Source: Lingula anatina | Taxonomy: Eukaryota > Brachiopoda > Lingulata > Lingulida > Lingulidae | Assembly (NCBI RefSeq): GCF_001039355.2 | Contig: NW_019775956.1 | Coordinates: 111,705-142,728 of the forward strand | Length of the DNA stretch: 31,024 nt | Reading direction: 5' to 3' | Part shown: positions 1 to 8,422 of the stretch, piece by piece | Numbering within the stretch: the stretch's first letter is position 1 | Layout: every line of letters starts with the position of its first letter | The notes under the pieces: model-generated | What the model was told of the DNA's origin: nothing | What the model saw: only the letters and a program-made list of their open reading frames with translations | Database searches by the model: none | Made by a program: the position numbers and the translations under genes

Positions 1-327
1 GTTGAATAGGAAGTCATATACTGGCAATCCAAATGTGACCTTGGAATTGACCTTTGACCTACTTTTCACCATGAACTGAACTTTGCAAATTTTGCTTCCC
101 TTTTATCTCCAAAACTGGCAGAGATAGGTCCATAGTTACTATTGAACTTGAATAGGAAGTCATATCCTGGCTTGACCTTTGACCTACTTATTATCATGAA
201 CTGAGCTTATTTCTTTCTCTTTTAACTCCAAACCTGGCAGAGATAGGTCCATAGTTACTATTGAAGTTAAATAGGAAGTCATGTACTGGCAATTTACTGT
301 GACCTTGAAATTGACCTTTGACCTACC
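1..327. repeat. Tandem repeat (~120-146 bp unit) with DR1 nuclear-receptor motifs
   Basis: About 2.5 imperfect units start near 2, 148 and 267, each opening with a variant of TTGAATAGGAAGTCAT. The units share the phrase GGCAGAGATAGGTCCATAG and a block TGACCTTTGACCT at 48-60, 173-185 and 312-324. On the minus strand that block reads AGGTCAAAGGTCA, two half-sites spaced by one base (DR1). TGACCTTGA at 300-308 is also an ERR/SF-1-type extended half-site. The array probably continues left of the window. Whether any receptor binds is unknown. Confidence 0.8.
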
Positions 328-416
328 TTACGATGAACTAAACTTTGATTGTACCATTTTTAGTTATATATATTTTTTGCATATTTTGAAAATTCTTGTT
401 GATTGCATTTTTACAG

Positions 417-539
417 CTTGTCAAGCACAAGACTGGTGGCTGTGTCCCTTATTTTGTGTATGTGGAGGTCTATACGAATGCGCTTACTCCAGCTGGTGGT
501 ACAATATTCGGAGGCAGTATCGCCTCTCTGATCCTCTAG
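417..539 (+). CDS. Putative 3'-terminal coding exon, unknown protein
   Basis: A pyrimidine-rich stretch ending TTTTTACAG (to 416) is followed by a 41-codon open frame that ends in TAG at 537-539. The frame begins LVKHKTGGCVPYF and ends with a glycine-rich hydrophobic tail, GGTIFGGSIASLIL. Codon choice and base composition are richer in G+C than the AT-rich flanks, which suggests coding. The start and the remaining exons would lie left of the window or in the repeat-rich sequence before it. I do not recognise the family. The minus strand also has a 66-codon frame here, but it lacks splice or start support. Confidence 0.45.
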   Translation, partial: LVKHKTGGCVPYFVYVEVYTNALTPAGGTIFGGSIASLIL

Positions 540-1125
540 TTCTGGGTAGCTTTCAACAGCATTATTTTTAACAGAGTAATATTTATTGTAACTACAGTTA
601 TAATTACACATCCATAAAGCTCCATATACTAGAAATTATCTGCATCGCCCCCCCCCCCAAAAAAAAAAAAAAAAAATACCATAGAAATAATCATTACCAT
701 GTGGTAAATTTTTATTACTGTCACAGTAAATAGTTATTTACTCAGTAATAATAATTTCTACCATGGTAGCAACTTGTACTAGTGGAAAATAATTATTGTA
801 AGTTATGTAAATCATCATCTCTAAATTGGAAGCAATTTCTACTGTAAACAAATTTGCAGATAGTGATTTCTACGTCAGTGGTAAATAATCATTACCATCA
901 CACAGATATCTATATATAACTACAGTGAAAACTCCCAAAATAAAATCAAAACAATAACAGAAAAGTTTTATAAGATATCTACCATAATTCAAAAACTACT
1001 TTATCAAATGCCTAAGCAGATCCAGAGGAGCATGCTGCCGAAGGGATACTGGTTCCCTCTTGTTTCTCATTATTAGTTATTTGTGTACAGTAGCCATTAC
1101 AAGGATGTCTTCAGTATTATTCTTT
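540..1125. other. AT-rich intergenic sequence
   Basis: No coding frame or RNA gene seen. It holds a poly-C/poly-A run at about 649-676 and several ATTACCAT/GTAAATAATCATTACC phrases. 417-539 probably has its 3' UTR at the left edge. Confidence 0.5.
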
Positions 1126-1947
1126 TGTATGATGTCATACAATAAGCACCAGTAGAAAAGTTACAAAACTGTTTACAAGTAACAACAACAGAAAAGGGAT
1201 AATAAAATAAATAATCAAAAACATTATTCACAATAAAAGTGCCAGAAAAAATAATTACTGCTAGATATTCACAAATAATAAACTCTACATAATAAATGTG
1301 ACAATTATTCTCACTAAAATGATGACAGTATTTAATATCTATATACTTTTATGATAACCCAATAATTGAATTCTGAACTGAAAATCTTTTAATTATTTTA
1401 TACCCTAAACTAAATATATTGATTTTTTTATATACTACATAAGAATACTGATGTATTTTTGCACCTTTAGAATTTTACATGAACTGTCCAAAGATATCTA
1501 TCCAGTAGTAAATTTCTATTCCCATGCCTTTTTTTAAATTCAATACATTATATACATTATTTTTTGGGACTGGAGGGTGCAGCATGAACACTCCCCCCAT
1601 AAGTACTCAAAATAATTTTATTGAATAGGTTTACCAAACAAACATTGCAATTTTTTATCTTTCAGGAACAGTGAAAAATAATCAAATCAATTCTTAAGCA
1701 AACTTTAACAATATAGTTATGTATTAATAAAACTAATTAGAAGCCTACGTTCTAACAAATAAAGTGTTACAGTATAGGTTCTCCACATTCAGGCTACCTA
1801 TATTCTTTTTTCTTTTTTCCACTGCTGAATTCTCTTAATTTTCATCACATTTTATAACATGTTATCATAAAATGTATCCAATATCTTTTCCAATAAAAAA
1901 TGGAAAGTTCCAATGTTCATGATGGCTGAAAGTACAAGTATGTCAGT

Positions 1948-2193
1948 TTATCTTCGGTTAGCTTTGGAACGCATATCTGGTGTACCATTGCTTTTTAGGG
2001 GACCAGAACTGAATCTCATGCTGCTGGCAATCGCCCCTGCTGAAGAAAAGCTGGTTTTGTTTGCTGCATACCTTATATCTGGTGTACCATCCCTTTTCAG
2101 GGGAGCACAACTGGAGTTTGTGCTGTACTGTAAATGGTATTTGCCCCTGCTGAAGAAAAACTGGCTTTGTTGGCTGCATACTAGTACCTGCAT
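1948..2193 (-). pseudogene. Duplicated C-terminal fragment of the BTB/DGTPDMR-repeat gene
   Basis: The minus-strand frame carries two units of the neighbouring gene's tail (APLKRDGTPDIRYAANK and GPLKSNGTPDMRSKANRR) and ends at the same relative stop as the intact gene at 2928. It has no BTB domain and no obvious start of its own. It is still open, so it could be an alternative 3' exon if the upstream stop were skipped, but no splice site was found to support that. It is best read as a fragment left by the ~1-kb tandem duplication. Confidence 0.6.
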
Positions 2194-2691
2194 TATTTTT
2201 ATTGTATGATGTCATACAATAAGCACCAGTAGTAAAGTTAAAAAACTGTTAACAAGTAACAACAACAGAAAAGGGGTAATAAAATAAATAATCAAAAATA
2301 TTATTCACAATTAAAGTGCCAGAAAAAAATTAATTACTGCTAGATATTCACAAATAAGAAACTCTACATAATAAATGTGACAATTATTCTCACTAAAATG
2401 ATGACAGTATTTAATATCTATATACCTTTATGATAACCCAATAATTGAATTCTGAACTGAATATCTTTTAATTATTTTATAACCTAAACTAAATTTATTG
2501 ATTTTTTTATATACCACATAAGAATACTGATGTATTTTTGCAACTTTAGATTTTACATGAACTGTCCAGAGATATCTATCCAGTAGTAATTTTTCTATTC
2601 CCATGCCTTTTTTTTTTATTTAATACATTATTATTTTTTGGGAGCAGAGAGGGTGCAGCATGAACATTCCCCCAAAAGAACTCAAAATGAT

Positions 2692-2697
2692 TTTATT
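2692..2697 (-). terminator. Candidate polyadenylation signal of the BTB gene
   Basis: TTTATT on the + strand (AATAAA on the minus strand) lies 231 bases past the stop codon of the BTB gene. Such hexamers are common in AT-rich DNA, so this is only a candidate. Confidence 0.3.
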
Positions 2698-2927
2698 TAA
2701 TAGGTTTACCAAACATTGCAATTTTTATCTTTCAGGAACAGTGAAAAATAATCAAGCCAATTCTTAAGCAAACTTTAGCAATATAGTTATGTGCTAATAA
2801 AACTAATTACAAGCCTGCGTTCTAACAAATAAAGTGTTATAGTATAGATTCTCCACATTCAGTGCTACCTATAACAATAATGTAAAGTTCCAATGTTCAC
2901 CATGGCTGAAAGTACACATATGTCAGT

Positions 2928-4775
2928 TTATCTTCTGTTAGCTTTGAAACGCATATCTGGTGTACCATCCTTTTTCAGGGGACCACAACTGGAGCTTGTG
3001 CTGCGAATGATATTTGCTCCTGCTGAAGAAAAGCTGGCTTTGTTTGCTGCATACCTCATATCTGGTGTACCATCCTTTTTCAGGGGACCACAACTGGAGC
3101 TTGTGCTGTGAATGGTATTTGCCACTGCTGAAGAAAAGCTGGCTTTGTTTGCTGCATATCTCATATCTGGTGTACCATCCTTTTTCAGGGGACCACAACT
3201 GGAGCTGGTTTTGTTTACTGCATACCTCATATCTGGGGTACCATCGCTCTTCAGGGGGCCGGCATTATGACTTGTGCTGCTAGGACATACCTTCAAAAGC
3301 TGGTTGGCTGGTTCTTGTTTTATGTACTCTTTGTTTTTTCGAAGTCTCATGTCTGGTGTACCATCAATATTTTGCCCCCATAGAAGATGCTTTTCTCGAT
3401 TTTCTTTTCTTCTCATGTCAGGCTTGCTCTCTTTTTTAATGCGGCTAGGAATCTTGACCAAATCATCTCTGATGTCATTAAGCATGCCTTGTTTGTTTTC
3501 ACGAAGTCTCATGTCTGGTGTACCATCAATATTTTGGCCCCATGGAAGAAACCATTCCCGATTTTCTTTTCTTCTCATGTCAGGCGTGCCACCTTTTTTC
3601 ATGCGGCTAGGGATCTTGACCAAATCATCCCTGATGTCGTTAAGCATGCTTTGTTTAAGATATGCCATTTTAAGTAAGTTTTCATTATTGACTATCTCGG
3701 TTAAAATTTGGTCTTTATTTTCTTTAAAGCTCATGTCTGCCTCTTCCTCTTCTTTAGATGCCCTTGGTCGCATTAGTTCTCTGTTTGCCCCGAACTTCAC
3801 GTCTGGTTCCCATTCTTCTAGTATGTTTTTCTCCTCAGGTGGAACCTCCCTAGCAGAGTATTTGAAATTTTCATCTCTTTCATCAAGACTACTGCCAAAA
3901 TACAGCTTTCTGCTCACAGCAACATTCTCCTCATCACCAACACGCGTGTCATAGCATGGTGTTGATGCGGGGGGAGTGGTATAATGTGACTGGATCCAAT
4001 CTGTATTTTCAGAATCATTTACATCTGCCATCCCATGAAGAAACTGCTCACAGGCTTTTACAAGAAAAGGCCACTGATAGTGGGTCGCAGTCTTCCTAAC
4101 AATCTCAACATTCTCATCATCAAGTGTGACTTCTCCTGTGTATACAGCTTTCAGTACAGTTTCTACAACAACAGCTGGTGCTTTCAGTGCAAAATGACTT
4201 CTCTTCAACAACAGAGCATTGGAGAAGATGCAAAACACATCTGCAAGTTTTGGACTACTAGCTGCTAAGACAGAAGCATGGCATTTAAAGACATGTGGAC
4301 CCTTTGGCCCAAAATCTGCTGACAGAGTTACATCTGTCAGTTCTTCCTTCTGGTACATACGACTCAAAGCTGGGTAGACATTATTGTAGTTGGCATCCGT
4401 CTCAGGATATTCATCATTGTTGTAAATGAAATCTTGGAACTCTTGCAAACACTGGTCATCTTTTTGGGTGTCCAGGACCATGTCATCAGATTCCTCAGCC
4501 CTGCCAGCACAGCCAGATATGTCTGAGACCAGGTAAGACCAAAAGCATGGTCTGGTGGCTGCAAGAAGCACAGCATGAAACCTTACTTTTGTGCCTGTTT
4601 TAGACTCCAATGTTGTGTCTACCATGTGCTCACCTTCCAGCAGCAAGGAGAAATTTTCTAATAGTTTCTGGGCAAGTTCAGTGGTATTGAATTTGAACTT
4701 AATTTTGCCGTTTCCCAAATCCGTGGAGCTGAAGACACCCACATCAATGGCTTTTACTTTTGTCAGTTTTGACAT
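2928..4775 (-). CDS. Double-BTB protein with C-terminal DGTPDMR repeat tail
   Basis: The single open exon encodes 615 residues. The start is ATG at 4775: it lies four bases after an acceptor (TTTTGCAG/GAAG), so the longer frame upstream is intron. Residues ~36-85 (VRFHAVLLAATRPCFWSYL) resemble a shortened BTB/POZ domain. Residues ~140-250 form a clearer one (LTDVTLSADFG, VFKCHASVLAASSPKL, VVETVLKAVYTGEV). BTB domains mediate dimerisation or recruit Cullin-3 or co-repressors. A charged linker follows, then about eight copies of a DGTPDMR[Y/R/L]xxNK motif: two ~53-residue repeats beginning MLNDIRDDLVKIPSR, then repeats of GPLKKDGTPDMRYAANK. No zinc finger or Kelch domain is present. The tail motif is basic and may bind nucleic acid or protein (inference). 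The 5' UTR exon or exons should lie upstream, possibly near 6.6 kb. Confidence 0.82.
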   Translation of the reverse strand: MSKLTKVKAIDVGVFSSTDLGNGKIKFKFNTTELAQKLLENFSLLLEGEHMVDTTLESKTGTKVRFHAVLLAATRPCFWSYLVSDISGCAGRAEESDDMVLDTQKDDQCLQEFQDFIYNNDEYPETDANYNNVYPALSRMYQKEELTDVTLSADFGPKGPHVFKCHASVLAASSPKLADVFCIFSNALLLKRSHFALKAPAVVVETVLKAVYTGEVTLDDENVEIVRKTATHYQWPFLVKACEQFLHGMADVNDSENTDWIQSHYTTPPASTPCYDTRVGDEENVAVSRKLYFGSSLDERDENFKYSAREVPPEEKNILEEWEPDVKFGANRELMRPRASKEEEEADMSFKENKDQILTEIVNNENLLKMAYLKQSMLNDIRDDLVKIPSRMKKGGTPDMRRKENREWFLPWGQNIDGTPDMRLRENKQGMLNDIRDDLVKIPSRIKKESKPDMRRKENREKHLLWGQNIDGTPDMRLRKNKEYIKQEPANQLLKVCPSSTSHNAGPLKSDGTPDMRYAVNKTSSSCGPLKKDGTPDMRYAANKASFSSAVANTIHSTSSSCGPLKKDGTPDMRYAANKASFSSAGANIIRSTSSSCGPLKKDGTPDMRFKANRR

Positions 4776-4779
4776 CTTC

Positions 4780-6550
4780 CTGCAAAATAATAATAATTTA
4801 ATTATTTTAAATGCCTCAATAGACAGTGGCATTTGCATTAAGGTGCTTGTGAACAAACATGGAGCAAGCATGTTAAGCACACAAATATCATTTTTAGACA
4901 CATTAATAATAAAATATTAGCTGTAGGACTATGAAAGTTGTAGCAAGGGTAGATCTTTTTAAAATGGAGTCTTTCGCATAAAAATAGTTGGATTTGTACT
5001 ACTTCATACCAAGAATATTTTGTTTGTCTTCACTGGTAAGAAGGTTATGATTGTTTAAAAGATGAATGTTATCCAGAGTTTATAATATCAACATTAATTA
5101 CAACCTTTTTTTTTTTTTAGAAAGGAGGGGGGAATCAGTGAGAGTGGTTAAGACTTAATGCTATCACAGGAGGAAGTACTGTAGATTAAATCTTACTGAA
5201 TATCAAAAAATGTGAGGGAAACTCTTCAGAGATACCTCTCAATGCTCTTATTTGCACCCTCTAATATCTGGATCAAAAGTCTGAGTTTTGGCAATAAATA
5301 TATTACAAAACTAAGATATTTGTCAATAATTCTGCCACAAATTTTTTTACAGATACAAATACACTGTATACATGTAGTAGGTCACCAATCATAGCCTAAT
5401 GTTTTGCCCGGCAATCATTTCAGATTCTGCATTCAAAAAGTGTATGTCTAAAAAGGTTTAAGCTTCTTTGTAATATATAGTTTTAAAAGAAAGAGTAACC
5501 CATGTTGATACAGCCACAAGTTATGGCACTTTATCAGCCCTTGCTTAGCTATATCTAAGCAGGGAATTATATCGGTATAATTTCCGGTCTAAGCGACCAT
5601 ACACTTCATATCAAAACTGGGCAGCACATCAGGCCGAAAACATTTCATTAGCTTAAATGGACTATAAGCACCCTAACCCAATGAGTTTCACAAGCTAGTC
5701 TCAAAAAATTCAAACAAAATAACTAACGATTCAGTCATGGTTAATCATAGCTGACGTAATGGCGTCTTAATAAATATTTTAAAAAAATAATTTTACAAGG
5801 CAGATTGTATACTGTGGTCCCCAGGAGAGTAAACAATGCGATGCCTCATAGTTGTGCGGGAATGTAAAAGGGGTGGAGCCTACTTTTGAAAAGTGAAACT
5901 GTACCTGCAGTAGCTTACAGTGAATTCTATATTGTCATCCATCATTTTCTTTCTTAAGTTGTATATTTTTCAATTTTGTTGAAATTTTGTTAAAACCACA
6001 AAACTTAGTACTTAATACTGACCTGCTTAACCTTTTTTTTTTATCCCCTTCAATAATTAACGTGTTATTTATTCAGTTACTAAAAACACAGTGAGGTATA
6101 TATTTTCCAACACCCTCGCACTGTACATGTATCAAAACATTGCGATAGTTGAGAACTGGGGTACATCTGGTGTGCAGTGCCCTGAGCACGTGTTAGCTCT
6201 CTCTCTCTCTCTCGAGATCTCGTTACTCTTAGCCAAGACCGTCACTTTTTAAACAAAAAAAAAATCATTTTTATCTTGAGTATTCTAATGTCTAAGTTGG
6301 AATCTCTGCTGACAATCGCATTTCCGACTAAAAAAAAATGCATCCTTGGCTACATACACTGTAATCCCCATCAGAAAGTTTACTTTCACTTTCTGACAAT
6401 GTACGTGTGTGTGTCTCAGTAAGTCAGTGAGTGGACCAGTAAGTAGCCTACAGTTGCTTAAACTATGTAGTGAATTAAACCCTATTCCAAGCACGTACGT
6501 TTCTTGATACAGATACAACAAATTAAGACATATAATAGACAAACATCCCT
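4780..6550. other. Non-coding stretch upstream of the BTB gene
   Basis: No convincing protein-coding exon was found. A short open minus-strand block at about 5790-5920 follows a CTGCAG acceptor-like site but has no family resemblance. A (CT)n tract lies at 6197-6213. The region is the likely first intron or 5' flank of the BTB gene. Confidence 0.4.
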
Positions 6551-6557
6551 GACTTAC

Positions 6558-6935
6558 TTGCAACTGGGTAAATCTCAGCAGTGAATCTTTCAGTCTTGGC
6601 TCAACGAGAAGGTGGTGTAGCTGACCCAGATAGATAGGAATGTAGGCCACTCGTTTAGGGACGCTTGGACCTTGGACCCAATCGAAACTAAATCCTGGTG
6701 TTAAACAAGAGTAAACATGCGCAAAAAATTTCAGCTACGTCATGCGCACGTGATGTAAACATAAAACACGTGTACGTATATACCGACATAGAAATTGACT
6801 TCGTTTTAAACTGATGGCGGCTGTTTAATTTGGATATTTCTAATCACCTTTGTTGTTTTTGGCTTTGGCGTCTCTTTCCTGTAAGTAAGACTGTAATTTA
6901 AGTTGTAGAAGTGAATAATTTGTTTTAGACGGCAT
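6558..6935 (-). CDS. Candidate two-exon gene start with SAP-like N-terminus, crossing the left TIR
   Basis: Exon A runs from ATG at 6935 to 6848 (29 codons plus one base) and encodes MPSKTNYSLLQLKLQSYLQE followed by a lysine/asparagine-rich stretch. This is reminiscent of the first helix and turn of a SAP domain. A donor (AAAG/GTGATT) is followed by an acceptor inside the left inverted repeat (CACCAG/GATTT). Exon B then runs 6694-6558, keeps phase (FSFDWVQGPSVPKR and onward, 46 residues) and ends at a strong donor, CAA/GTAAGT. No following exon was identified, and joining to the BTB exon at 4778 would be out of frame. It could instead be 5' UTR of the BTB gene with an upstream ORF, or chance. 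Confidence 0.3.
6678..6760. repeat. Left terminal inverted repeat of the MULE
   Basis: Its reverse complement matches 18714-18795 with about seven mismatches and one single-base gap over 83 bases (roughly 90%). It begins on the outside CCAATCGAAACTAAATC and ends inside with CACGTGATGTAAAC. Outside 6678 similarity becomes patchy: a CAAGC(G/C)TCCCTA block can still be matched, so the true end may lie further out. Confidence 0.8.
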
Positions 6936-7344
6936 ACTATTTAACTTTGCCAGAACCTTTATAATATACACAGAGCCTAAACCTGTGAAACACGGGACCG
7001 GGAGTTTTGCACACCCATATTCGATTTTAAGCAATGTCGGTTAATTTACAATACCAAAAAATAAAAAAAGTGTAGTACCACAAAACACAAAAAAATTATT
7101 TATTTGCATAAATCTTATATTACTTTTAAGCACAACCATGTCACCCACAGAAAAAGTCATTATAAATTTACAAATACCAGTCGAGTACCAGTAGTTTGAA
7201 AAAAAAAAAAAAAAAAGAAGATGCAGTATATAATAGTGAATTGAAATAAATCTCCATTACATTGTATGTACACATACAAACATATTTTCACACACATTAA
7301 TATATATATACTGGTATATATATACTGTATAAATGATAACAACT

Positions 7345-7620
7345 CTTCATATGAGATTCATATTTCACAATAAATACATTGTATTAAAACAACACATAGA
7401 AATATAATAAATACTATTTTACCACCAAAATGATGGTTATGGCAATTATTCTGAAATTTGTGCTGTACACTGGACCATCACAGGTGGCTAACCTCTGTTA
7501 CAATCTCTTAAGAGATGGGGGAAACACTAAATTATTTGTTCCTTTGGGTAGAGTACTTTTTCATGTAAAGATAGAATAATATACAGACTTGACATTTAAT
7601 ATGGAATATTTTTTTCGAAA
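7345..7620 (+). repeat. Dispersed repeat, copy A
   Basis: The segment from CATATGAGATTCATATTTCA, with the core TATTTTACCACCAAAATG, is similar to 10635-10945 and 26137-26480 in the same orientation. Its 3' part, ATACAGACTTGACATTTAAT at 7581, recurs at about 29974, suggesting a fourth, truncated copy. No coding capacity is seen. It is probably a short interspersed or MITE-like family; no termini were defined. Confidence 0.65.
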
Positions 7621-8007
7621 TAATTTTTTATCAGTTTTTTCCTATTTTGCTGACTGATAAATGAAAATAAGGATTAAAATCGTGTTTTAATAACTTCAAA
7701 TTATCTCTTTGATGTCATTGTGACATCAGTTCATTAATGGAATTCGNTATAAATATATTGTTGATATTTTAACATGTCATATGATCTTTTCTTAAAACAT
7801 ATTTTATGACTGTCATTTACTTGTACACAGTAGATGTCATCTAAAATCAGATAATAAGAGACACTCATCTTCTCCTTAATATTTTACAACAATCATTATG
7901 ATAATCTTTTTTGTTGCACATATATTGATCCCTCTTAGACGATTGTATAAGGTATGTGTACTGCAGGTGATAAAGAGACCCCCGATTTGGACCCACCCAA
8001 AATTAAT

Positions 8008-8013
8008 TTTATT
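8008..8013 (-). terminator. Candidate polyadenylation signal of the MULE gene
   Basis: TTTATT on the + strand, i.e. AATAAA on the gene strand, lies about 410 bases past the TAG stop at 8423. Weak evidence in AT-rich DNA. Confidence 0.25.
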
Positions 8014-8422
8014 TTTAATGAAAATTTAACTGTATTTCAGTACAATAATTTTACTCAGAAAATTAACTTAGAGGGCTCTGGCATAACTAAGATTGACTGA
8101 TTTTTGTTAAGATCTTAAAACTATTTTTCTCCACTATTATGTAAAATGAAGACATACTGTAAATACAGTACAGTATTATATCCTTAAATCAGATGCTAGT
8201 GCACATAGCTTGTTAACAAGTCCATCACCCAAACACCATTAAAAAATACCAACAGCATCCCAATATCAATTATATAAATAGTAATAATACAAATATATTT
8301 AAATAATGTTATGGAATGTCCACTGTTAATGCAAAAGTTTCATTCAATATTCTGTATATATAATATTTGATATAAGTACATGGTAGTATATAATAGTAAC
8401 ATAATTGCCAGGATTTGATACA

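Larger units (their letters stand above)
1126..2900. repeat. Tandem duplication (~1 kb unit) of the 3' end and 3' flank of the BTB gene
   Basis: The block starting GTATGATGTCATACAATAAG at about 1125 recurs at about 2204 and stays collinear and strongly similar for most of a kilobase. Shared landmarks are the AAAGGG(A/G)TAATAAAATAAATAATC stretch, the AGATATCTATCCAGTAGTAA phrase and the AACAAATAAAGTGTTA phrase. At the far end both copies reach AAAGTTCCAATGTTCA (about 1906 and 2884) and then the C-terminal coding repeats of the BTB gene. The left copy has about 100 extra bases at 1800-1905. The right copy continues into the intact gene, so the left one is the appended duplicate. Confidence 0.85.
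6840..8422. other. Left internal non-coding part of the MULE, including the 3' flank of its gene
   Basis: Apart from the SAP-like candidate exon (6848-6935) and a dispersed repeat (7345-7620), no gene is seen. It has a poly-A run at 7199-7216, TA-rich palindromic sequence near 7300-7330 and one ambiguous base (n) at 7747. Confidence 0.45.

Noticed and set aside
3274-3954. Long + strand frame (226 codons) opposite the BTB gene
   Set aside because: It is the shadow of the repeated coding sequence on the minus strand, with low-complexity Ser/Leu content and no family resemblance.
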